From Chaenocephalus aceratus (taxonomy: Eukaryota; Chordata; Actinopteri; Perciformes; Channichthyidae), in NCBI GenBank assembly GCA_023974075.1, contig CM043787.1, forward strand, positions 35,666,218-35,730,217: 64,000 bases of DNA, written 5' to 3'. A program made the position numbers and the translations under genes. The notes under the pieces are model-generated. The model was not told where the DNA came from. It saw only the letters and a list, made by a program, of their open reading frames with translations, and made no database searches. Below, piece by piece: positions 18,845-32,300 of the stretch (position 1 is the stretch's first letter; each line of letters opens with the position of its first letter).

Positions 18845-19325
18845 GTATCCTACATGTACTCAAGTTGGCTACTGTAGCTTAGTGTCATTTTGAGGTACTT
18901 TTTAATATTTCTATTTGCTGCTACTTTCTATCTCTACCCACTACATCTTAGTGGGAAATATTGTATTTGTTGCTCCATTACATTTATTTGTCAGCTGTAC
19001 TGCCGTACTACTTAATAATAAACATGTAGTTAATTATTAATATGAAAGACAAATCAATGAATAGATTATGATTAAACTATTCAGCAGTATATGAAGTAAT
19101 TCAAATGAGCTCCACCAGCTGCAACACAAAAGTGATGAACACTTGAACTTAATATATATATTATTCTGAAATTTGCCAGTCTTCAAAATTAGTACTTTAC
19201 CTTTTGTCCTTTTACTTTAGTAAACATTTGAATGCAGGACTTTCACTACTAGTACAGTAAACTACACTTTGGAATTAGTCTTGTATGTTTTGTTAAATAT
19301 CTGAGTACCTCTTCCCCACCATCCC
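18845..19325. mobile_element. Degenerate Tol2-tail hAT relic
   Basis: Carries the recurrent fish pattern: GAGGTACTTTTTAATATTTC, CTGCTACTTT, CCACTACATCTTAG, GGGAAATATTGTA, CTCCATTACATTTATTTGTC, then GAATGCAGGACTTTCACTA and a CTTCCCCACCA-like end. Many mutations, no ORF, old insertion in the presumed tradd intron 1. Confidence 0.6.
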
Positions 19326-19654
19326 TATGTTCCCAGCATCATGTGTTTTCATATACTATCTTTAAAGAAATATAAAGAGAGATGGACGTTTAAACGGCAG
19401 TTTCAATGTTCTTCTTTGCCACTGTGGAAAGGTTCTAGATGGGCAAGAGCTTTTAAAAGGAAATATTTCACTTAGAGCTGCAACAATAAAATGACTCTGA
19501 TCGACAGAAAAGTAATTGCCAAGTTTTTAAATAAATGATAAACGGTTGAAGTACTGTAGCTTTTCATACAAAAAATGGTGGAAAGTGCTGTTTATGTATT
19601 GTCTTTTAATTTGTATTGTTCAATGCCATGTCTTGTTATGCTGCTGCAACACAA

Positions 19655-19712
19655 ACATTTCCCAAATTGAGATCAATAAAGTACTATCTTATCTCTTATC
19701 TTATCTTATTAA
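19655..19712 (+). repeat. Non-LTR retrotransposon 3' tail
   Basis: ATTTCCCAAATTGAGATCAATAAAGTA followed by (TCTTA)n-like repeats is the usual 3' terminus of a fish LINE/SINE family. The same tail occurs in reverse at 29255-29360. Severely 5'-truncated. Confidence 0.6.
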
Positions 19713-20668
19713 AACACAGGCTTATTTTTCCGAGGCTGCTGAAGCAACATTTTTTATTGACAAATGATCTCTGCAGCTGTATCACCTAAACAAGTTATAT
19801 AGGGTCTTTGCTATAATTCATCTTTGTGTTTACCTTCTCTGTTAATTTGCAATTTCCAAAATGGATGCTTCCTTTCTCTGTTTGTTTTGTCGAATACTGT
19901 AAGAGAGCATCTCTATGTGGCAAGTATTGACATGCGGAACTCTAACCAATAAGTATTTCTTTGACAATCTGTATCCCTGTGAGTAGGGATTCAACACAGA
20001 TTTGATTATTATAAACATTTATTTAAAGTATACATCAAGCTTAGTGCTGTAATCCTCAGAAGACCTTTTTCCAACTTTAACCTAATCATATGAATGTAAG
20101 TGTTCACATTACAGAGCAACTCTTTTCTATGATGAGAGTTGTTTTTGTGAGGGTTGAACATGTTACTATCTATCCTGATGTGGAAAATGCTACAGGGCGC
20201 CTGATTTAAACTGGCACTGTTTCTTGGTCGGGAAGGATCATTGTCACTGAACTATCTCTTTATTGTAATGAAATATCTAATGTGTGTAAGGATAGTCCGC
20301 GTGTGTGGTTCTGAAACAAATATGAAGGAAATGATATACAGCATATTGTAGAACAGCAGATGAAACGGTCCTGCCTTTTCATTCATCTGCATTTTTTTAA
20401 ACAAGATTTACAAGTACCGTGCAGTGATGCAATACAATAACACTATTTTGACATTTCATTCAAAACAGTGTTTAAATCCTCTGAATAAGGAAGGCATCCG
20501 ATGCTCGGGCAGAAATCATGCAGTCAAACCGAAAGCTCCTGGTTTTTTCAGGGCCTTATTTATATTTACATTGAATACACATGCGGGCAAGAAGTGTAAT
20601 CAATAATATATTGTTTTACCATTACAAATATATTGTTACATGTCAATCAAAGAAGGGAGCATACCAAT

Positions 20669-21535
20669 TAGGGATGGGAACGATTATTAGAATATTCGAA
20701 ATGATTCAGGTATATGAGAATATGAGTTATGAATATCTTTATTGTAATCTTTTTTTTTTTTGGAGGGGTGCCTAAGTTGATTACATATGATCAAATGGAA
20801 TAATTCAATGTATACGACAGTGCCATAGCCAAGTGTGTTAGGTCTAAAGGTGTGTTTTTCTCCGCTCACCGGTCCCTCACAGCGGGCAGAGCTCCAGGTG
20901 CGGATCTCTCTCTCGCGTCCGGTTATACTTCACTCGCGCTTATGTCCAAATCCATCAGATCTAGCTAGTTCTAGCTAATGATATGGCTGCTGCCCCTCCC
21001 TACACGCAGATCACACAGACTCAAACCTCATCTTATGCCCAAATTCCAGCTGAGAGGGTCTTCTCTACGGCTGGCCTGATTGTGAATTGTCTCCGCACCG
21101 CCTCTCCCCTGAGCATGGAGACATGCTCATAATGTTAAACAAGAATGAGTATTGAATAGCTGCATTCTGTGCATAGGCCCTGTTATAGGTTGTTGATCTC
21201 TGTTGTAATAGGGTTACGTTACCCTAACCCGTTATGCTGTTCGTGTATGATCCCTCCTTAACTTAAAAACCAAGTTATGTTTTAAGCATGAAAGCTGTAG
21301 GCCTGTAGCTGTCAACTGTTCAAACTGTGATCACCAGTTCAATACATTTGACAAATTCGACTTGGTTTCTATACTTATTTGAACATGTGTTTATTTATTT
21401 TTCAAAATACTTTTTTTGTTTGTAAAAATGTTCCCACATTATTATTTTTATAGAGTACATTTCGGTTAATCGGTTAACCGTTTCTTTGAGGGTCGAATAT
21501 TCGAATATACATTAGCTTTCAAATTCCCATCCCTA
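20669..21535 (+). mobile_element. Non-autonomous hAT element with transposase C-terminal remnant
   Basis: Termini TAGGGATGGGAA and the complementary TTCCCATCCCTA enclose 867 bases, flanked by identical 8-bp duplications ATACCAAT (20661-20668 and 21536-21543). Near 21046-21130 the plus strand reads AERVFSTAGLIVNCLR and then reaches a stop, matching the conserved C-terminal dimerisation motif of hAT transposases. It is therefore an internally deleted derivative of a hAT, not a palindrome of unknown origin. The block 20850-20985 resembles 3460-3625 in the nudt21 element. Confidence 0.9.
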
Positions 21536-21543
21536 ATACCAAT

Positions 21544-23576
21544 CCATAGTCTTTTATATTCATCAGTCAGTCTTTAGGCATTTTAAGTAAGTCATCCATT
21601 ACTTCCATCTACCATCAGAAACCTTTCCTTTCACTATGAGACGTTTTGGGGACTTTACTGTTTCATATCATTGTTAATTTATTGTTTTAAAGTGTCTGAC
21701 TGTTAGTCAGAAGCAAAGCAATTTGAACATTGGGATCTGGGAAATTACAATGAGCATTTTTCTACATATTTATAGAATAAATGATTTATCTTAAAGATAA
21801 TCTTGAGATCTGCAGGTCAATTAGCTTCAGCTTTAAAGCCTCAAAGACACCAAAACATAACAGACCCAAAAGTATCATCGATATTTATTTCCCCTAAAAG
21901 TCAGACGAGATGTCCAGGGAATACTAGAGGTTGGCTTTTGGCTGCAAAAAGCCAAATGATGTATTTTAAGCTCCTGATGATCACTTAATCCTCATACAGC
22001 TGCACAGTACACTTCCTGAGAACTGGGAGATAGGATCGCTCATAATTACATACTGGCTAAGTTGTGGAGATTCCTGTGGACCCAGCAGCCAAGCATACTG
22101 TGTATTAGTGGAGTATGAGGACACATAATCCAGCTCAGAGGATGCTCTTTCCACCCTCTGCCGGGAGACAACACCAAGAGGGAGCCACAGTGGTTCATTT
22201 AGAGTACAGGAGCGAGGGGCTGCGCTGGGGGAGGGGAGGACTGAGATTAAACATGTTTTTATGTAATGAGGGTTTCAAAAGGAGGCTGGGGTAAAAAAGG
22301 TCGAAGTGGAGTGGGGCCACAATAAGCAGCGCGACCACTGAGACTGAGTGGGTTTAACTCCAGGAGGAAAGATATTCCTGATCTAGAGCGGTGCTTCGCT
22401 CTTCACTGTGACGGTATCATTTGCCTCATGTGAAAGGAGAAGTATATTAAGCATTTCCTAATGCCTTAAATGTATATCATCTGATAGGAATGATGTCGAG
22501 ACAATATACATTTGTTTATCACCACAATTTGTTTTAATTTAATCGTTTAGTTATGCATATTATAAAGTTAAAACAAATCAAAATCACAATGCACTGATGG
22601 AGGGATACCACTAACCACGATTCAATTTACAATAATACAAAATAGCATATTTCCACATTCAAGGCACTGAAGTCAAAAACATGGTTTCTTCATGCATGGT
22701 CAAATTTAAATGTGTGCTTGGAGAAAGATAGAGATCATCCAAACCATTTTTTTAAATGAATAAATCTTTATTCTGAAGGTTATTACAGAGGGCGGTTGAT
22801 CATAAATCATTCATAGTAGGTTTATATCATGTGTTACACCTACAAACATGGAGATCAATTATTATTTGAATGCCAATTGTCAGTGCAAAATGAAAACAAT
22901 CCTTTCGACCTAGCCTTATCTAAGGTTTCGATTTCTTACTGTAGGATAATGCCTTGTTTGCATATGAATAGATATAATTTAATAACTCTTTAATTAAAAA
23001 AGTGATTGTGTAACGTAAATCGCCATCTGGGGGAGTTTCATAGTGATATATTATTAAAAAGTTTTCCCCTGGAGTTTCTAGCTTTAAGAATCTGAATCGT
23101 TAATCTTTGCTTGAAAATGACATAAAGCGTGTACTCTAACATATTAAAACCACTCTATCTGATTCTTTCAAAACTCAATATAATTGCATATTAAAATGTA
23201 ATACTTAGTTTTGTTCTACAAAAAAAAGACTAGCTGTCACACAACTGTAAAAATATTGAATGTAATCATGAATATTGTGAATTGCTACCTCTCTAATCCC
23301 TAGTCAGTGGTGACCTTAGCAGGGTTTAGTCTTATTCAGGTCTTATGATATCATCATATGAAATGGTTTTTGTATAATGAAACAATAGCCCGTTCTCAAC
23401 CATCTGTAAAGGGAACATCACAATCTGAAGTCAAATCTCTTCATCCGTTACATACTTTTTTTAAATCGCTTAAATTCACTTAAAACATTTTTTATAGGAA
23501 ATCTCTGTTAACTCTTGATGTTGTTTCTTCTGCTTCTTCCTCCTACCTTTTGTTCTTATTATCATTATTCATATTG
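21544..23576. other. tradd 5' intron, no recognised element
   Basis: AT-rich, apart from a more GC-rich block at about 22130-22400. No splice-consistent exon of tradd and no protein-like ORF is seen. Conservation with other fish would decide whether 22.1-22.4 kb is regulatory. Confidence 0.35.
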
Positions 23577-23905
23577 GGAGGTTGAAAATCTCTTTAATGC
23601 AGAGCACACAGCACACAGCACACAGCACACTCAGTGAAATGTGTTCTCTGCTTTTAACCCATCCAGGAGTCTCGTACTAGGAGCAGTGGGCAGCTATTGT
23701 ACAGCGCCCGGGGAGCAATGGGAGTGAGGGGGGAAGGGGGGTGTCCGGTGCCTTGCTCAAGGGCACCACGGCAGGGCAGGAGGTGAACTGGGACCTCTCC
23801 AAGTAGCAGTCCACACTCCATATTTAGGTCTGGTCGGGGACTTGAACCGGCGACCCTACAGCTCCCAGTCCAAGCCCCTACTGACTGAGACACTGCCTGA
23901 CTTAT
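23577..23905 (-). mobile_element. tRNA-derived SINE (minus strand)
   Basis: Reading the minus strand from 23905: GTGTCTCAGTCAGTAGGGGC (A-box-like) and GGGTCGCCGGTTCAAGTCCC (B box), followed by a body containing TGCCCTTGAGCAAGGCACC and CTCCCCGGGCGCTG, common in teleost SINEs, and a tail with repeated GTGTGCT. The recognisable A and B boxes make a tRNA-derived SINE secure. The ORF across it is an artefact. Confidence 0.85.
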
Positions 23906-24414
23906 TATTATTGTTCAACAGTCATACGGATGTAGCAAATCTTCACAGAGAAAGAAAATACTTTGTCTAGTTCACAGACATCATGATCGATATTAAAATA
24001 GAAATAAAAAAAAAAGACATTTTCACATAATCACTAATACACCGTGAAGGATAAATAGTAATGGAGGATAATATTTCATGGGGATAAAGAGCATGTTGGT
24101 TTCTCTCTGAAAGCCCTGAAACATGCACCTGGCGATCTGAAAGGTGCTAACGGCTTAAGAATGAATTACAGCATTGATTAACACGCTGATTACTTTTTAG
24201 ATTAATTATAGTTTGTTCTTCAAAATGTCAGAAAAAAACAATGAAATGTCATCCAAGTTTTTCCAAGTCCAAGGCGATGTATTTAAAGTTCTTGTTTTGT
24301 CAGTCCAAAGATATACACTTTAGTGTTCTATAATACTTAAGAGGCTGAACAAAGCATTTCATAGATGTTCTCTCATGAAAGATATTCAGGATCTTTTGAT
24401 GTTGTTTACTCATC

Positions 24415-24456
24415 ATTGTGTGTGTGTGTGCATGTGTGTGTGTGCGTGTGTGTGTG
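24415..24456. repeat. (TG)n microsatellite at the tradd start-exon acceptor
   Basis: Interrupted TG repeat ending at TTCAG/AGGATG, so the acceptor at 24460-24461 lies directly after the repeat and its pyrimidine tract is largely alternating TG. Confidence 0.9.
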
Positions 24457-24464
24457 TTCAGAGG

Positions 24465-27400
24465 ATGGCAGACCAGACTGGGCACCCTGGGCAGTGGACA
24501 GGATGTGCCGTCATCTTTCTGCAGTCGCTCTGCCCCGCTGTGGACCTGCTCTCTCTCTACAAGGACCGAGAGCAGGGGAAGTTCATCGTCTTCAAAGTCA
24601 TCAAGCTGACACTCACAGGTGAGCGCTACAGTGGAGAGGGTGGATTAGGCAGGTCAGTATAACAGCTAAGGTGGGTCAATACAGGAACTTACAGTTGTTT
24701 CATGCACTGCTATATATTTCCACTAAAAATATATCCATTTTTTAGTGGAAAAGTTCCTCCAAAACACACATTAAGCGGTTTGTTTTGATACACTTTTATC
24801 CATTTGGGTCTGTAGATTTATATTAGATCAACCACAAGTTAGCATTAGATGATGCCTCATTTGCATATTTATACCTAAAGTTTCAGACATGTAAAAAAAG
24901 CAATAATTATATTAAGTGTAAACAATCAACAAGGGAAACTTCATAGAAATATGTTCACCACATTCTCCTGTAGTATCTGATCAAATGTAGGGAAATTACA
25001 AAACATATCTTGATTGCCGTTTCTCAAAATGAGTTCCTTTCATACTCAGAGCCAGAAAGCTCATTTTTTTGCAGCTTTTACTTGAACCAAACCAAACAGT
25101 TTTATTTACATTGAGCTTTATCCAATGTTCAGAAGTCTTTTCCAGAAATGTTCGCAAACTAGCACATATTTAGCAAGTTGATGCGCATTTCCATAATATA
25201 CCTTATCTTTTCCTACTATAGTCTCATGGTGATTTATAGTATTTACATTTTCCTGTAATGTCTGCCCTAAAACACTACATTTTCTTGTATATCACATTCT
25301 AATAATCAGTATTTCCTGTGTTCAGATTCAGCTGGAGGTGTGGGAGGTTATGAGATACTGAAGGTCCATGAGGCCGACCCCTTCCTCGGGGTGGAGGTGA
25401 AGTTCGAGGACGCGGCCGCCTGTCAGCAGTTCCTGGAGAGCTACAGCTCCGGGGCGGTGCGTGAGTCGCTCTGTCAGCACGCCGGCCGGCTGCTGGCCCT
25501 CACTCAGGAGATCACCGTGGAGACGCAGCTGAAGGCCAGCACACACATCCTGGACCTGTGCCTGGACAAGCTGGAGCTCTGCCTGCAGCACATCCACCTG
25601 TCAAAGGTAGCAACCCACGGTTCTGTTTGTCTCTGGTGACGTAATATGGCGCTCTGCTGCAACAATTAGATGATGAGTTGAAGTCGATCTTCATGTAGAG
25701 TCCCAAAAGGCAGTTTTGAGCCTCTCAAATATGGAGATGTATTGCTCCTTCCTTTATTATATCATTTTAAAATGAAAATATTTGTACAAAGCATTTAAAG
25801 ACAACCCCCTTTGACATTGAGAAACTGAGATAGACCTTCTTCACAATTTTTCTGACATTTTATAGATCAACCAATAATGGATAGAAAATAATACTACCTT
25901 CAGCGCTAATGCTCAGTATACAAATAAATAAAGTAGTTGCTGGTTAGTCGTGTTTATCAGACCGAGTTGCCTTTTCAACTTTATTTATTCAGAATTGTGT
26001 ACATGTCGGGTAAATAATTTTTTTAAATGTTCTTTCTTTGGTCAAGTCAATCATTCGTGAGCGACACATGTCAGCTTTATATGCTTACCAAATCTTATTA
26101 AAACATATATTTGTAGTACACGTTACTCACCAGGTAACCCCTTTGACAGATAACGACTATTCTTTGTGTTTGACCTTACCCTTGTTAAGGTTTTGAAGAT
26201 ACCTATTCCCCTAAATTCCTACCCGCTCTCTATATTTGTAAACACCCTCTGCAAACCGTTTTACATATATTATTTGAAAGCATATCAATAGTAAAAGGTA
26301 CATCGGTCGGTTGGTAAATCAGATGTATTTACAGTTCATATAGCTCTTGATACTGGTTGATAATTGGCTTGGCGTGTTTAAATCGACACGTAAGTAATAA
26401 ATGCAACTACAAAGTTTGGTGGGGTTACATTTAAATCTTGCCACATGTTGTGTATTATTTCTGGTTTATATATAAAGTTTCATGAAAGAGACGTATGGCG
26501 TGAGGCAGAGAACAACAGAGGAGTTGGCAGGCTGTACACTCACTCATATAAAGTATGTGTTGCGCTCAGAGAGTTCATCTAAACGTTCTCATCCCTTTTA
26601 TCCACTTAAAGTGACCTTTGTCATTTTGCTGCAGCCGGAGCGCCTGCGCGACGAGGAGATCGAGCGCCTGGAGCAGCTGCTGCAGTCCCAGGCCCTCGGC
26701 CCCATCGCACAGGACGAGGGGCCCGTTCCCAGCAACTGCTTCAAGTTTCAGAACAAAGTGTTCGGTGAGTCTTTTGTTTGTCTGCTAACCCTAACCCTCT
26801 GCCTCAAAGAGGTCATGATAAACACCAGGGCTTTCACACTCAATGATTATCGTGGCCAAAATAATTCATCATGAAGATTTTGTCACTCTATCTGTAGAAA
26901 TAAAAACCAGCAATCACATTTATTTTAAACTGAAATGTGCCATATTGTCTCTGTTTTGGGCAAGTGAATTAGACTCAAAATACGAGTGTAAGTATAGAGT
27001 CAGTAAGGCTAACTAAATAAAATCGTGCAAAAATAAATAACATTTCAATTGCAACAAAATAAAGGTGATATCTGTGCTGGAAATATTATTTATCTAGTCT
27101 TACGCTATAATTAAAACATATATATATCTTGGTTATCGCAACAACCGTAGTAGAGATGAAAAGATTATTTATATCAGCTATTATGGAAGCATAATGCATC
27201 CACTCATAAAATGTTGCAATTTCCCCCCTGAATGAACAAGATTATTATCTCAGAATACTGGAAAAAGTTTTCCTGGTAAAAAAGATCTGCTTTGTTTTTC
27301 TGAATGAGCCTCTTTCTGAAATCGGAAAAAAAGATTCCGAGCTCAAATTCCTGGAAAAAAACATGTCATGCCTGTTTAGTTGAATCCAGTTTTATTTTGG

Positions 27401-29025
27401 TTTAGGAGAATGGGAGACAGATTTATATATAGTATACTTATTTGTATTATATTGACCCAGTACTTCACAAAGTGCTGTTAGAGGCCTTTTAGCAGCTGCC
27501 ACCAAACTCCACACAGGTAAAAGCTTAAAAACATTCAAATGGTCTCAGGATTCTTAAATAATAAGTACACATTTTTCTTCCTCAAGTGAATGCATAATGC
27601 TAAAGAGACTTTGTTCTCTGTGAATGGTTCCCTTTTAATATCAGGGTCACCAGCAGCACACGGTTCATTGTCATGGTGAAGAAATCATGCGGGCATTTTA
27701 AATCACCGACCGTACGATGCACATGAATTTAAATCATTTCTATAGCATACCATAAATTCTACTAGTCATTGATTTCTTATTTTCCATGCAGCCATTTGTT
27801 TCAGTCCATTCAACAACCGGTTAAAGGGAATGGAGGCGTTTGGTGCAGTGAGTTGTGCGTAGGTGTTCGGATCAGGGGGTCACAGGTTGAAACCCCACTG
27901 CAGTCAGCATGTCGTTGTGTCCCTGAGACACTTCACCCCAAATTGCTCCTGTGGGGATTGCCCACAGTATTGAGTGTGTAAGTCGCTTTGGATAAAAGCG
28001 TCTAACATGTAAGGTAATGTAATGAATATAATAAACCTGCTTGTGATGTATAATCCATGAGAGTGTAGATATTTCTTACAAAGACTGAGTCACTGCTGCA
28101 TCGAACAGTCTGTGGTTTGAATAGTCTATAGACTTGTCTGTGTGTTCATGCTTCAGCAGCTGAGACGTGTTGGGTTGCAGTCAGAGAGTGAATGTTATCT
28201 TTACATCGAACACAGACAGCATGAAGTCAGTCTCTCTAATCCAACCTTTTATAAACTGACGCTCAGTCCATGGGAGGAGATTAGTGCCAGCAGATAATGC
28301 ATTTGAATCACATTGATATGAAATTGTCGACCTCATATTGAACTGTTAAATTAACGTTAACTGATGAGACACTTCAGTGTCTTGAAAGTTAATTTGATTT
28401 TCTAGTTAAGTTAATTAAAGGTTTGATTCCAGTTGATGTAAATGTGAATTCAGCGCTCTGTGCATCGGGGACTCCCTGAGTGCCTCCACCAGCACGGGAT
28501 GACCCCGTTTAGTAGACTGAATAATGACAATGGATTTCATAGTGGATAAAAGCCATTTGAAAGAAAAGATTATTTTGAACTAATTGATGAATTTATTTCT
28601 TTGCTAGATGTTCAAATGTATGCAGTTGAGATGCTTTTCTAGTAGTGTTTAGTAAATGCTGGTATATGAAAGCAACATACATTCTTTAAGCTTTAAGTAT
28701 CAAGCTGTGAAACTCGCTCAGTGTTGTGAGTAAAATTGGGAGAATATTAAACCTCAGAGGGATGCTGAAACAAAAACAGAGCTGCTCCCATGAACATGTT
28801 CTCCTGGGCTTTTTAACTTATGTTAGATGTTTTTAATGAGGAAACATGCTACCACTGATATTTACAGACAGTAAAAGCTGAAACAAATGATGGTTCAGTA
28901 TTCATGCGGACACATTTAGATAAAAATGACTTTGAGTAATGTGAAAGGTGTTTCTTGTAGTAATTAAAGTAAGAAGTTACTAAGTTAAAATTACAAAAAC
29001 ATTATTATCATCTGAGCGTATCAAG

Positions 29026-29112
<87 letters not shown>

Positions 29113-29274
29113 GTATACAGTGTTGTATAATGATACATTTAATATTATTTCGCTTTTATTACTTACACATACATATAAGAAAATGTAATCATGTAGTCAG
29201 TCAATGGTTAGACAATTTCTTATAGTATACTTTGTATACTATAGATAGATATACACAGACAGACACAGGCAGGC

Positions 29275-29319
<45 letters not shown>

Positions 29320-32300
29320 CTTTATTGATCCCAAATTGGGAAATTCTTGTGTTACAGGAGCAGCAATGTATTTTATTCATAAGTATAGACATAATACAAT
29401 AAAAAAATAAACAGCACATTTTTAAATATAAACATATCTGCAGTAGAAAAACATATATCACAAATAATACACAATATAAAATAGAAATATCGATTAATAC
29501 TCCAGTGATATGCGAATTGTTCATGGTTATGAGTGCTAAAAGCATGTAAACAGTGACTCATAACTATTTGTGTCAAATAAATAGGTTGTGCAGTGGAGTA
29601 AACAGTATAAAACATACAGTAGCAGAATTAAGTTAAGAGTTAAAAGACAGTGAATAATTCATTTACTTTGGACAGGCAACACACACGACCCTACTTGCCA
29701 ACCCTCCCGATTTTCGCGGGAGACTCCCGATTTCATTGCCCTCTCCCAGTTTTCTCCCGGGGTCATATTTCTCCCGCATTTTTCCCGATTTATGACACAA
29801 TCAGATTTACTCAGGACTGTTTCCACTCGGACTTTAATACAGCTAAACCATTGTTTGGTTTCCATGGTAGCGCGTCTCTTTAGCAGCGTCTGAGAGGGTG
29901 AGGAAGATAGTCACAAGAATCGACAACTCTACCCTCTGCTCACTCCTTTCCTGTCAAATACAGGTTCAGCCACCACACATGCTCCATCAAGGTTTGTTGC
30001 TACAGGCCGCAAGGCATTGCACTTAGAACTACAATAAGCATGCTAATGTTAATCTAATACTGCTCCGGCAATCCACTAGCACCCCCCCTCTATTTTGGGC
30101 AAGTTAATTAGACTCAAAATACGAGTGTAAGTATAGACAATACGACACCCTCTGTCCTTAGACCCTCACATCGTACAAGGAAAAACTTCCGGAGAAAACC
30201 CACAGTTTAAAGGGAAAAATGGGAGAAACCTCAGGGAGAGCAACAGAGGAGGGATCCCTCTCCCAGGACGGACATAGATGCCGTGTGTAAATTGAAAAGA
30301 TAATACATTTGCAACATAGGTAGTCCAAATGTTTGGACATGCATGTGTGTATAATAGGAAGATGAATCCACGAGGATATCCATCCAGGACCTATGATCCA
30401 GGACCACAGCCACGACTCGCGATCCAGGGCTTGCGATGCAGGACACAGGACCGCAGGATCATCCATGACTCCGGATCCCAGCGTATATAGACACCAAAAA
30501 GAAAGACATTTGGGGAAGCTGGGTTAATCGGAACATGAGAGTACACAGGTATAGACAGAGAGAAGGAAGAAGTAAGATGTCCCCCGACAAACTAAGCCTA
30601 TATCAGCAAAACTAGGGGCTGAATCTAATCATTCCTAACTATAAGCTTTATCAAAAAGGAAGGTCTTAAGCGCACTCTTAAAAACGGATAGGGTGTCTGC
30701 TGCCCGAACACAAACTGGAAGCTGATTCCACAAATGTGGAGCTTGATAAGAAAAGGCTCTGGCTCCAATTGTACTTTTAGAGACTCTAGGAACAACCAAC
30801 AACACTGCATTCTTGGAACGCAATGCCCTAGTAGGACAATAGGGTATAATGAGTTCTTTAAGGTAAGATGGCGCCTGCCCATTAAGGGCTTTGTAGGCGA
30901 GTAGAAGAATTTTAAATTCTATCCTGTGTTCTATAGGGAGCCAGTGTAAGGCAGCCAGAACAGCAGTAATGTGGTCCCTTTTCCTAACTCTGGTTAGTAC
31001 ACGAGCTGCAGCATTTTTGAATCAGCTGAAGCGACTTTACTGACTTCTTGGTACTCCCTGATAATAAAGAGTTACAATAATCCAGCCTAGAAGTAACAAA
31101 TGCATGGACTAGTTTCTCTGCATCGTTTTGAGGCAAGATATGCCTGATTTTTGCAATGTTACGTAGATGGAAGTAGGCGGTCCTTGAAATTGATTTTTGT
31201 GGGCGTTAAAGGATAAATCCTGATCAAATATAACACCAAGATTCCTTACAGTCTCACTGGAGGCCAAATGAATGCCATCCATAGTTAGTATATCTTTAGA
31301 TAATTTGTTTCGTAGATTCTTCGGGTAGTACAATAACTTGTGTCATCCGCATAACAATGAACATTTACAGAATGATTCCTTATAATATTGCCTAACGGAA
31401 GCATATATAATGTGAACAAAATAGGTCTGAGCACTGAGCCCTGTGGCACTCCATGGCTAACTTTGGTTTGCGTGGAAGATTCATCGTTGACACGTACAAA
31501 CTGAGAGCGTTCAGATAGATAGGACCTAAACCAGCCTAAAGCAGTTCCCTGTATGCTAACTAAGTGCTCTAGTCTTTGCAATAAGATTTCATGGTCGATA
31601 GTATCAAATGCAGCACTGAGATCGAGCAAAACAAGAATAGAGACAAGTCCCTTGTCAGAGGCTATTAGAATGTCATTTGTGACTTTAACCAGAGCTGTCT
31701 CTGTGCTATGATGTGTTCTAAAGCCAGACTGAAAATCTTCAAATAAATCATTGTTTTTTAAGTAATCACACAACTGTTTTGCGACCGCTTTCTCAAGAAT
31801 TTTTGAGAGGAACGGAAGATTAGAAATAGGTCTATAGTTGGCTAAAACCTCTGGATCGAGGTTGTGCTTTTTAAGAAGCGGTTTTATCACTGCTACTTTG
31901 AATAATTGTGGAACATAGCCTGATAATAAATACATATTCATAATATTTAATAAAGAAGTGCTAATTAATGGAAAAACTTCCTTCAACAGCTTAGTTGGAA
32001 TTGGGTCTAACATGCACATTGATGGTTTGGAAGAGAGAATCATTGAATTTAATTGTTCAAGGTTTATGGCTGAAAAGCATTCTAGTTTACTATCTAGTGA
32101 AATATTAGAACTTACGTTTCCGGGAGCTGTTGATAACACTATACTGGTCAAAGGCAAGAGGTCATTAATTTTGTTTCTAAGAGTAACAATTTTATCGTTA
32201 AAAAAGCACATAAAATCATTACTACTGAGTGCTATGGGAATAGAAGGCTCAATCGAGCTATGGCTCTCTGTCAGCCTGGCTACAGTGCTGAAAATAAATC

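Noticed and set aside
26785..26800. Telomere-like CTAACCCTAACCCT
   Set aside because: Only two units, right after a tradd exon; chance or trivial.
31285..32211. Retroviral or telomerase-like reverse transcriptase
   Set aside because: Motif order and the [19 protein letters not shown] and YADD set are those of non-LTR LINEs; no LTR, gag or integrase nearby.
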